Part shown: positions 27,120-34,233 of the stretch, piece by piece | How positions within the stretch are numbered: position 1 is the stretch's first letter | Layout: every line of letters starts with the position of its first letter | Source: Gemmatimonadaceae bacterium | Lineage (GTDB): Bacteria; Latescibacterota; UBA2968; UBA8231 | Length of the DNA: 64,000 bases | Reading direction: 5' to 3' | Assembly (NCBI GenBank): GCA_026706075.1 | Contig: JAPOZM010000043.1 | Span: 1 to 64,000 of the forward strand | Position numbers and translations under genes: made by a program | The notes under the pieces: model-generated | Seen by the model: the letters and a program-made list of their open reading frames with translations, nothing else | Told to the model about the DNA's origin: nothing | The model's database searches: none

Positions 27120-27303
27120 GGACGGTCCGAGGCCCGGGGGCGTTGTCGAGCGGGACGCCGGCGGAGGCGAGACCCTGGTCATTCCCGCGGCCCCGGTGCG
27201 GACGGGCCCGCTGGAGAGGTTCTGGGACCCGGACCCGCGGCCGGCAGCGTCTACACGGAAGCGGAGCTCGAGGGCGTTCCGGCCCCGGAACAGCAGGGCC
27301 GGA

Positions 27304-28836
27304 TCAGCGGAAGGTCACGCTGTCGCCGTGAACGGTGATGGCGGGATGCCGGACGACCGCCCGGAACTCCCAGGCCGTCCCCTCCTCGAGCCCTTCGACC
27401 TGCGCCGAGTACTCCCCCGTGGACCTTCGGGTCTCGAAGGAAGTGTCCACCCAGTCTTCGAGGGCATCGGTGAGCAGCCTCCTCGGCCGGTACTGGAAGC
27501 CCGCCTCCACCGCGTCCCCCGCGCCGAGGTCGGCCAGGGAGGCGTGGAACCGCCAGCTCCCGGCGGCCTCGTCCCGCACGGCCTCGCCCGTCACCACCGA
27601 CGGCGGCACCAGCCCCACCCGAGCGTCGGTGATCCTCAGGACCACGGGGTTCGGCCAGCGCCGGTTGTTGTAGAGCCTCTGCATGCGCCCGGCCCGGATG
27701 CGCAGCCCGTCCTCCTCCTGGCTCCACTCGACGGCGGGCCCCTGTTCGTCGCTCAGGCCGTCGGCCTGGCCGAGGACGTGCACCTCCATCGCCGGCCCGG
27801 CGCGGACCGACGACAGGGTCCACTCCCGGCGTTCGTAGAGCGGCCACTCCCCCTCGCCCGTGAGGAAGGCGTAGAGCGCGCCCCCGTCCTTGCGGGCGGC
27901 GAACCAGACCCCGCCTTCGCCGGGCACCCTCCAGGGCTCGACCTCGTAGATCGCCTCGCCGTTGACGAAGGTCCACAGGGCGATCTCGCGCAGCAGGGCC
28001 TCCTGCTCGATGGGCAGCTCCCCGTTCGGCCTGGGGCCGACGTTGAGCACCAGGTTGCCGCCCTTGGCCCGGGTCTCGATGAGCAGCTCGATCAGTTGGG
28101 TCCCCGACTTGTAGCTCTCGTTCGTCGGCTTGTACTGCCATCCCGTGCCCATGGTCACGCACGCCTCCCAGGGCTCCGCCGACCGGACCCCCGGGATCCA
28201 CTGCTCCGGCGTCCGCATCGCTCCCCGGGTGATGACGACGTCCGGGCGCAGCTCCCAGCACAGCTCCCTCAGACCGTCGGAGGGACCGTCGAAGAACATG
28301 ATGTCGATGTCGCCGTAGTTGGTCAGCAGCTCGCGCACCTGGGTCTTGTTGTGCTCAAGCAGCCCGTCGCAGGCCTCGGGCCGGATCCCCCGCCGCACCG
28401 GCATGCCCTTGCCGTGGAGGAAGTGGAAGTCGTCGGGCGAGTGGTAGAGGCCGATGGCGATCCCCTGGCGGCGGAAGGCCTCGATGATCTCGCCCGTCAC
28501 GTCCCTCCCGAAGGCGGTGTTGGCCACGTTGAACTCGGTGGACCGGGTGTGGAACATGCAGAAGCCGGAGTGGTGCTTGGTGGTGAAGACGACGTAGCGC
28601 ATCCCCGCCAGCCGGGCCAGAACCGCCCATTCGTCGGGGTCGAACCTCTTGGGGTTGAAGGTGGACGGCAGGATCCGCGTGAACTTCTCCAGGTAGTCCT
28701 CGGAGGCGCGGGCCATGGAGTGGCCGATGACCGAGCCGAGCTGGCTGTCGATGCTCCAGTGGATGAACATCCCGAAGCCGAGGCGGTTGAACCACTGCAG
28801 GCGCTCCGGCCGGTTGCCGGGGGCGGATTCAGTCAT
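27304..28836 (-). CDS. GH29-family alpha-L-fucosidase
   Basis: 510 residues, AAGGAG 5 nt before the ATG. Typical GH29 order: WFNRLGFGMFIHW (15-27), YVVFTTKHHSGFCMF (81-95), GIAIGLYHSPDDF (125-137), and the nucleophile Asp183 in IMFFDGPSDG. The C-terminal third is a beta-sandwich (FAARKDGGALYAFLTG onwards) with an extra domain from about 400. It should release terminal alpha-L-fucose from glycans by a retaining mechanism. Unlike most GH29 enzymes of this type it shows no signal peptide, so it may act on imported oligosaccharides. It follows the unknown gene at 28871 by 34 nt. Confidence 0.88.
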   Translation of the reverse strand: MTESAPGNRPERLQWFNRLGFGMFIHWSIDSQLGSVIGHSMARASEDYLEKFTRILPSTFNPKRFDPDEWAVLARLAGMRYVVFTTKHHSGFCMFHTRSTEFNVANTAFGRDVTGEIIEAFRRQGIAIGLYHSPDDFHFLHGKGMPVRRGIRPEACDGLLEHNKTQVRELLTNYGDIDIMFFDGPSDGLRELCWELRPDVVITRGAMRTPEQWIPGVRSAEPWEACVTMGTGWQYKPTNESYKSGTQLIELLIETRAKGGNLVLNVGPRPNGELPIEQEALLREIALWTFVNGEAIYEVEPWRVPGEGGVWFAARKDGGALYAFLTGEGEWPLYERREWTLSSVRAGPAMEVHVLGQADGLSDEQGPAVEWSQEEDGLRIRAGRMQRLYNNRRWPNPVVLRITDARVGLVPPSVVTGEAVRDEAAGSWRFHASLADLGAGDAVEAGFQYRPRRLLTDALEDWVDTSFETRRSTGEYSAQVEGLEEGTAWEFRAVVRHPAITVHGDSVTFR

Positions 28837-28870
28837 GGTCTCTCCTTGTCATTCGACGACTTCGCTCCGA

Positions 28871-30073
28871 TCAGCGCCACGGCAGCAGCAGGTCGGGGGC
28901 CTGCCGGTCGAGGCAGGCGCCGCTCGGCCTGGGACCGCGGGGGCGGATGACCCGCCCGTCGCCGCGGGTCTCGTAGGCCATCTCCAGGTACGGCGTCTCC
29001 ACGACCCGGTGGCCCTCGTGCCGGGAGTTCATCACCGCGTCGATGACGCCGGTGGTCAGCAGGGTGCGCTCGGGCGGGGTGGGCGCCTCCCCCTCCTGGA
29101 AGAACCTCTCGATGTTGCGGCACAGGTAGCCGAAGTTGGCTCCCGGTCCGTCGGGCTGCAGGTAGAACTCGCTCGCCTGCACCCGTCCGTCGACGCGCTC
29201 CGCGTAGGCCCAGTCCGAGACGTATCCCTGCAGCAGCAGGGCCGCCGTCCGCAACCCGTCCACGTGCTCCATCATCAACAGGCGCGGCGTCTTCGCGTGC
29301 TCCTCCATCGGACCCGGCGGCTTGTTCTCGATCGCCGCGCAGGCCGCCTCGGCCAGCTCCCGGGACCACAGTCCGAGGTCGGCGGCCTTCCACACCTCCT
29401 CGCCTTCGATGCACTGCACCGAACGCACGCCGCTCTCGCCGCCCGGCCGGGCCTCGATCATGCACTGCAGGACCTCCAGGGTGTGGAATCCGTAGGCCTC
29501 GACCTTGCCGTAGCCAACGGCCAGGGCCTCCTCGATGGGTGCCCCCCTCTCGGGCTCGAGCCACGGATTGCGCCACGCCAGGGGCAGGCAGGAACCGGCC
29601 ATGAGCGGGATCCGCAGCTCCCGCGCCCGGTTCCACACCCACAGGGCGTCGGTGAAGTCCCAGGCGAGGTGCTTGTCGTTGAAGACGGGCACCGGGCGGC
29701 CGCCGCGGCCGATCTCGCCGGCGATCTGCTCGAAGAAGGGGCGCCGGGGGTAGAGGATCCTCTCGCGCTCGTCCCACGGGTAGTCTCCGTGCTCGCCGAT
29801 GAGCAGCACCGCGTCGACGTCGAGGCGGGCGCCGCCCCGGGTCAGGGCCCGGCGGATGCTCGGGTACACGGGGACGCCGTGCTCCCGGGCGAGGGCGAGG
29901 CCGATGTCGTTCTCCGGGACCTGGTCCAGATAGAGAGAGACGACGTCGACCTCGGGGGCGAAGAAGCCCTCGTCGATGGACATTCCCTTGAGGAACTTGG
30001 TGACGATGGCGTCGGCGTGGGAGGCGGCGTAGTAGACGGTGCAGACCGCCGCCACGCGCAGGCGGCCGGTCAT
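28871..30073 (-). CDS. Conserved protein of unknown function, GH29 operon partner
   Basis: 400 residues. The ATG at 30073 is chosen because the mature-like strand RLRVAAVCTVYYAASHAD begins there and GGAGG lies about 10 nt upstream. Ordered motifs are VVSLYLDQVPENDIGLALA (88-106), VLLIGEHGDYPW (133-144), VPVFNDKHLAWDF (172-184), MAGSCLPLAWR (201-211) and AYGFHTLEVLQ (237-247). Similar proteins are widespread in Planctomycetota and related bacteria next to sugar dehydrogenases and hydrolases, but I know of no proven activity. No signal peptide or metal site can be named with confidence. Being upstream of the fucosidase suggests a cytoplasmic sugar-metabolism role. Confidence 0.6.
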   Translation of the reverse strand: MTGRLRVAAVCTVYYAASHADAIVTKFLKGMSIDEGFFAPEVDVVSLYLDQVPENDIGLALAREHGVPVYPSIRRALTRGGARLDVDAVLLIGEHGDYPWDERERILYPRRPFFEQIAGEIGRGGRPVPVFNDKHLAWDFTDALWVWNRARELRIPLMAGSCLPLAWRNPWLEPERGAPIEEALAVGYGKVEAYGFHTLEVLQCMIEARPGGESGVRSVQCIEGEEVWKAADLGLWSRELAEAACAAIENKPPGPMEEHAKTPRLLMMEHVDGLRTAALLLQGYVSDWAYAERVDGRVQASEFYLQPDGPGANFGYLCRNIERFFQEGEAPTPPERTLLTTGVIDAVMNSRHEGHRVVETPYLEMAYETRGDGRVIRPRGPRPSGACLDRQAPDLLLPWR

Positions 30074-30436
30074 GGGTCGGTGGCCTCCGGGCGCCTCCGG
30101 AGGCAGACCCGGGACCCGCCCGCGTACACCGCTCCGGGAGACTCGGTGTACCGTGCTCTGCGGCCGGTCTGCCGCGGGGCTGCGACGATGTCGCGCGGGC
30201 ACCACACTGGCACGTGGGAGGGTCCCTTCATGTCGAGAATGTAGTCACGGCTCCAGAGGGGCACAGTCGCCTCCGCCGCCAGGGAAACGGAGAGAGGTCC
30301 ACGCCTCGACGGGACCCATATTGGTTGTGAACCCCAAGGCATATCCGTACAATGTGACATTGCTCTTGAGTCGTGTCCGTGGAGCAGCCATCTCCCGCTC
30401 CGCAACCCGGCCGACCGACTCGTAAAGGAGGATCCG
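30074..30436. promoter_or_regulatory. Divergent intergenic region upstream of exbB
   Basis: A 363-nt spacer. The right half contains a noticeably AT-richer island (about 30315-30380) with the exbB promoter listed below, and a perfect AAAGGAGGA ribosome site at 30424-30432. The left half (30074-30300) is GC-rich with no recognised gene; nothing else stands out. Confidence 0.5.
30325..30353 (+). promoter_or_regulatory. Sigma-70-type promoter of the exbB-exbD-exbD operon
   Basis: TTGTGA (30325-30330), 17-nt spacer, TACAAT (30348-30353). The spacing is ideal and five of six -10 bases match. The predicted start near 30360 gives a leader of about 77 nt ending in a very strong ribosome site 4 nt before ATG 30437. 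Confidence 0.6.
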
Positions 30437-31114
30437 ATGGAGTTGCTCACCCAACTCTGGGGATCGATGGCAATCACCGGCAAGGTGGTTGTCCTGGTCC
30501 TGTTCGCCCTGTCCATCTACTCCTACGCAGTCATGGTGGACCGTTTCCTGGCCTTGCGCACGGACCGGCAGCGCTCGGGTGCCTTCGTCGAGGAGATCGA
30601 GGGCGAGAGCGATGCCGGCCACATCCTCGGCGCCGCCCGAGAGGCGGTTGCGGAGGGCCGGTGCTCCCTCGGCTCGGTGGTTGCGGCCGGCCTTGACGAG
30701 TACGGGTCCCTGCGCGCCGACGACCAACCCGGAGCCGTAGTCGTCGAAGGCGTGGACGAGGCCGTCAGCCGCGAACTCGACGTGGCGGTCATCAACCTGC
30801 GCGTGCGGCTCAGCGGCATGGCCACCATCTCGGGCGTGGCGCCCTTCCTGGGCCTCTTCGGCACGGTCACCGGTCTCATCGCCGCCTTCCGCGGCATCGC
30901 CGAGACCGGCTCGGGAGGACTGGCCACGGTCTCCGGCGGGATCTCCGAGGCCCTGGTGACCACGGTGATCGGCCTCTTCGTCGCCATTCCGGCCTTGTGG
31001 GCCTACAACTTCTTCATGAACAGAATCGACGTGATAGCCGTGGAACTGGACAATGCCGCGACGCGGGTGGTAAACCGCGCGGTCCGTCACGCCTTGCGAG
31101 CCAGCGCCGCCTAG
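30437..31114 (+). CDS. exbB: ExbB/TolQ/MotA-family proton-channel protein
   Basis: 225 residues. Three membrane helices lie at about 13-33, 127-150 and 168-192, with the large cytoplasmic domain between the first two, as in ExbB/TolQ. Helix 2 has the family motif PFLGLFGTVTGLIAAF; helix 3 has GGISEALVTTVIGLFVAIPAL, with Glu171 at the position of the conserved E. coli ExbB Glu176. ExbB pentamers with an ExbD dimer use the proton motive force to energise a TonB-like partner across the periplasm. Preceded by a good promoter and a near-perfect ribosome site; followed by two exbD genes. Confidence 0.92.
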   Translation: MELLTQLWGSMAITGKVVVLVLFALSIYSYAVMVDRFLALRTDRQRSGAFVEEIEGESDAGHILGAAREAVAEGRCSLGSVVAAGLDEYGSLRADDQPGAVVVEGVDEAVSRELDVAVINLRVRLSGMATISGVAPFLGLFGTVTGLIAAFRGIAETGSGGLATVSGGISEALVTTVIGLFVAIPALWAYNFFMNRIDVIAVELDNAATRVVNRAVRHALRASAA

Positions 31115-31142
31115 CCAGCACGGCCCACCGGTCCAACCTGGA

Positions 31143-31577
31143 ATGCCACGCAGGAAGCGTCAGTTGCGAACGGCTGCCGGGCAGCGGGAGCGAACGAGTC
31201 CCATGCCCGACATCACCCCCGTGGTGAACGTGGCCCTGGTGTTGCTGATCATCTTCATGATCGTCATGCCCATCATCCGCGAGGGGGTCGAGGTCGACAC
31301 ACCCCGGGCCGACCACGCCGACCGGATGGAGGAGGCCGCCGAGCAGTTGGTCGTGTTGTCGGTCAAGGAGGATGGGAGTCTGTTCGTCAACCTGACCGAG
31401 GTGGACAAGACCCGCCTCAAGGATGAGCTGGCCCTCGCCTACCAGGGCCAGGAGGGCAGCCCGATCATCATCAAGGGCTCCCGGAATCTGCCGTACAACG
31501 AGATCCTCGAACTGATGGAGGTGTGCCAGGGCATCGGCGCGCCCGCCGTCGACCTGCTGGCCAGGAAGGAACGCTAG
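31143..31577 (+). CDS. exbD: ExbD/TolR-family protein, Asp-to-Asn variant in the membrane helix
   Basis: 144 residues: a basic cytoplasmic N-terminus (MPRRKRQLR), one membrane helix (about 25-43) and a periplasmic domain ending ILELMEVCQGIGAPAVDLL. The helix reads ITPVVNVALVLLIIFM. In E. coli ExbD the same place is TPFIDVMLVLLIIFM, where the Asp (Asp25) is essential for proton transfer. Here it is Asn29. The subunit would therefore be unable to protonate at that point and probably works as the passive half of a heterodimer with the next gene. It starts 28 nt after exbB and ends immediately before exbD2. Confidence 0.85.
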   Translation: MPRRKRQLRTAAGQRERTSPMPDITPVVNVALVLLIIFMIVMPIIREGVEVDTPRADHADRMEEAAEQLVVLSVKEDGSLFVNLTEVDKTRLKDELALAYQGQEGSPIIIKGSRNLPYNEILELMEVCQGIGAPAVDLLARKER

Positions 31578-31976
31578 ATGCCCCGCCGGCGCAGGGCCCT
31601 CGGCCGCCTCGAGTCCAACATCAACATCACCCCCATGGGCGATGTTTCCCTCTGTCTGCTCCTGGGTTTCCTCGTCATCACGCCGATCCTCATCGAGACC
31701 CTGGAGGCCAACCTCCCCCAGGCCGGGGCGGTCTCCTCGGGGCAGTTGAAGCCCGATCCCGTCGTCGTCCTCACCGCGGACGGCAGGATCCTGGTCGACG
31801 ACGAGGAGGTGGCCTTCGAGGCCCTCGCCGTCAAGATGGAGGAGCTGTTCCCGAAGGGAGTGCTGACCGAGCGCAAGGTGATGTTCAGCGGCTCGGGCGA
31901 GGTCCCCTACCAGGACGTGATCCGGTTGCTCGACAGGCTCCGCGGACTCGGCGTCGAGACCTTCGGTATCCGCTAG
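31578..31976 (+). CDS. exbD: ExbD/TolR-family protein retaining the essential Asp
   Basis: 132 residues. The helix NINITPMGDVSLCLLLGFLVITP keeps the proton-relay Asp (Asp22) in the motif TP..DV. The periplasmic domain follows the ExbD fold (VVVLTADGRILVDDEEV, then VPYQDVIRLLDRLRGLGVETFGI). The ATG directly abuts the stop of the first exbD gene. The helix ends differently from exbD1 (GFLVITPILIE), so the two subunits are not recent copies. Confidence 0.88.
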   Translation: MPRRRRALGRLESNINITPMGDVSLCLLLGFLVITPILIETLEANLPQAGAVSSGQLKPDPVVVLTADGRILVDDEEVAFEALAVKMEELFPKGVLTERKVMFSGSGEVPYQDVIRLLDRLRGLGVETFGIR

Positions 31977-31983
31977 CCCGCAG

Positions 31984-32006
31984 CTGGGGCGGCGCAGTTG
32001 CCCCAG
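31984..32006 (+). terminator. Hairpin after exbD2 (weak terminator or attenuator)
   Basis: CTGGGGC (31984-31990) pairs perfectly with GCCCCAG (32000-32006), 9-nt loop, no U tract. It sits in the 82-nt gap before the repeat-protein pair and may reduce read-through or protect the exb mRNA. Confidence 0.35.
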
Positions 32007-32058
32007 AGCGGCACGAACCCAGGGGCCGTCCCCAGGACCAACCTTCCGCGGGCACTCC

Positions 32059-34233
32059 ATGAAACCGACCTGCATCGCGGCGGCCGTGATCCTGGCATCG
32101 GTGCCGCCCCTCGCCGCCGATCCCCCCGACCGCCTCGCCGAGGCCCTGTCCGCCGTCGCCTTCGAGCGCTCCGACCTCGGCTGCCGCCCGAAGACCTGGT
32201 GGTCCCGCTTCGGCCACTTCGCCGGGACCCGGCGGATCCCCTTCTTCTTCCCCGACCTCTTCGCCGAGCCCCTGCGCACCTACGAGTCGAGCCGGGTGAT
32301 GGCGGGCGCCATGGAGCGCTATCTGTCGTCCTCCTACCGGGCCGCCAACGAGGACGGCGCCTTCAAGTCCGCCTACTTCCTCGGCTTCACCCACCTGTCT
32401 CCGGCGCACCGCGGCTACCGCGCCGGGGTCGTCGACCTTCCCCCGGACCTGGCCGATCCCCTGGCGGCCGCCATGGAGGAGCTCCACCGCGCCGGCGGGG
32501 GGACGGCCGGCGCCGACCTGCTGGCCCGGGTACGGGCCGAGGCGGCCACCCTGCCCGGGACGCTGCATCGCCCCATGGCCCTGTTCCTCTGGCGCCTGGC
32601 CGGTGCCCACCGCTGGGCGGAGGAGGCCTTCGAGGCGGTTCCGGCGGCCGACCAGACCTGGATCGCCGCCGAGCAGGCCGCCCACCAGATCGAGTACGCC
32701 CCGGCCCTGCGGCGGGCCTCGGCGGAGGCCGACCTGGTGCTGCTGACCAATGCGGCCCAGCAGGTCCTGCAGGCGGCCGAGTCGGCGCACAGGCAGCTCT
32801 CGGCGGCCGTGGACAGCGCCGGTCCCGTGGACGCCAGCATCCTCTGGCCGACGCCCCTGGGCCGGGTGCTGATCGCCGGCACCGGCGCGGACGAGCATCG
32901 ATGCGGGGACTGCCTAGCGGTGATCGACCTCGGTGGCGGCGACACCTACGGCGCCGGCGCCGGCGCCGGACCGGACCAGCGCATCGCCGTGATCCTCGAC
33001 CTCTCCGGGGACGACACCTACCGGGGCGGAGGCCCGGGCGAGCCCGTGCAGGGCGCCGGGGTCTTCGGCGCAGGCCTGCTCTGGGACGGCGGCGGCAACG
33101 ACAGCTACGAGGCCGAGGGCATCGCCCAGGGCAGCGGCTTCTTCGGCGCCGGCATCCTCTGGGACGAGGGGGAGGGCGCCGACGCCTACCGGGCCCGGTT
33201 CTCGGCCCAGGGAGCCGGGTATTTCGGATTGGGCCTGCTGGTCGACGGCGGCGGCGACGACACCTACTACCTGTGGGGGGACGGCCAGGGCTTCGGCGGT
33301 CCCGGCGGCGGCATCGGCGTCCTCGGCGACGCCGGAGGCGACGACACCTACACCGCGGAGGTCGACGCCCGCATCACGGGGCGGGGTTCCTACCACACGG
33401 CCAACCGCGTCACCAGCTCCCACGCCCAGGGCGCCGCCATCGGCCGGCGCGCCGATCTCGAGGAGGGCTACTCCTGGGCGGGAGGCCTGGGGGCGCTCGT
33501 CGACCTGTCCGGGGACGACGTCCGGCGCGCCGGCAACTGGGCCCTCGGGTCGGGGTACTGGTTCGGCACGGGGCTGGTCTACGACGGCGGCGGGGACGAT
33601 CTCTACGAGGCGGTCTACTACTCGATGGCCTCGGGGGCCCACTTCTGCATCGGGGCGATCTTCGACGAGGGGGACGGCGACGACCGCTACCGCCTCGTCG
33701 ACCCGCCCCTCGAGCCGCGGAGCGAGACGATGAACGCCTCGGCGGGGGCCGGCCTCGCCTTCGGCTGGGACTACACCATGGGACTCCTCGTCGACAAGGG
33801 CGGCGACGACTGGTACGAGGCGCGGATCATCTCCGGGGCCCAGGCGATGATCCGCTCCACCGCCATCCTCGCCGACCTCGGCAGCGGCAGCGACACCTAC
33901 GTGCTGCCCGAGGGCGCCGGCGGGGGCCACGGAGCCTTCCGCGACAGCTACGCCAGGGACCGCCATCCCCACGAGATCGGCTACGGCCCCTACAGCCACC
34001 ACGGCACCAACTTCGGCTTCCTCCTCGACACCGGGGGCGAGGACCGCTACCTGAACTACTCCGACACGGGAGAGCACCCGCCGTCGGCGGTCTGGAAGGA
34101 CGGGTCCACCTGGCTGCAGCCGGCGCCCGGGTCCGAGGAATACGGCTTCGACTCCTTCGGGGTGGGCATGGACGTCGAGGGCGGCACGATCCCCGAGTTC
34201 ACCGTCTTCGCACCCATGGGAGAGAGGGAATGA
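32059..34233 (+). CDS. Secreted GDDxY-repeat protein, copy 1
   Basis: 724 residues with a short signal peptide (MKPTCIAAAVILASVPPLAA). Residues 20-280 are a helical N-terminal domain (LAEALSAVAFERSDLG, WWSRFGHF). From about 285 to 690 runs a tandem repeat with period about 26-29: G(D/N)D.Y, a short variable stretch, AQG.G.FG.G.L.D. I count at least nine units, for example LSGDDTYRG, GGGNDSYEAEG, GGGDDTYYLWGDGQG. The pattern differs from RTX (GGxGxDxUx), but the Asp pairs suggest metal binding and the even period suggests a solenoid or beta-helix. Ends with GMDVEGGTI. Translationally coupled to copy 2 (ATGA). Function unknown; located after the exb genes. Confidence 0.72.
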   Translation: MKPTCIAAAVILASVPPLAADPPDRLAEALSAVAFERSDLGCRPKTWWSRFGHFAGTRRIPFFFPDLFAEPLRTYESSRVMAGAMERYLSSSYRAANEDGAFKSAYFLGFTHLSPAHRGYRAGVVDLPPDLADPLAAAMEELHRAGGGTAGADLLARVRAEAATLPGTLHRPMALFLWRLAGAHRWAEEAFEAVPAADQTWIAAEQAAHQIEYAPALRRASAEADLVLLTNAAQQVLQAAESAHRQLSAAVDSAGPVDASILWPTPLGRVLIAGTGADEHRCGDCLAVIDLGGGDTYGAGAGAGPDQRIAVILDLSGDDTYRGGGPGEPVQGAGVFGAGLLWDGGGNDSYEAEGIAQGSGFFGAGILWDEGEGADAYRARFSAQGAGYFGLGLLVDGGGDDTYYLWGDGQGFGGPGGGIGVLGDAGGDDTYTAEVDARITGRGSYHTANRVTSSHAQGAAIGRRADLEEGYSWAGGLGALVDLSGDDVRRAGNWALGSGYWFGTGLVYDGGGDDLYEAVYYSMASGAHFCIGAIFDEGDGDDRYRLVDPPLEPRSETMNASAGAGLAFGWDYTMGLLVDKGGDDWYEARIISGAQAMIRSTAILADLGSGSDTYVLPEGAGGGHGAFRDSYARDRHPHEIGYGPYSHHGTNFGFLLDTGGEDRYLNYSDTGEHPPSAVWKDGSTWLQPAPGSEEYGFDSFGVGMDVEGGTIPEFTVFAPMGERE

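Noticed and set aside
24678-27182. Long minus-strand frame opposite the DUF4838 gene
   Set aside because: Val/Gly/Asp-rich shadow without motifs; the plus-strand frame has a ribosome site and clear domains.
27120-27303. Possible gene fragment between the DUF4838 and fucosidase genes
   Set aside because: A short stretch reads through on the plus strand but has no start, no ribosome site and no recognisable domain; it looks like plain convergent spacer.
28871-30073. L-fucose isomerase, suggested by the neighbouring fucosidase
   Set aside because: None of the expected fucose isomerase metal-site motifs is visible and the length is too short; left as unknown.
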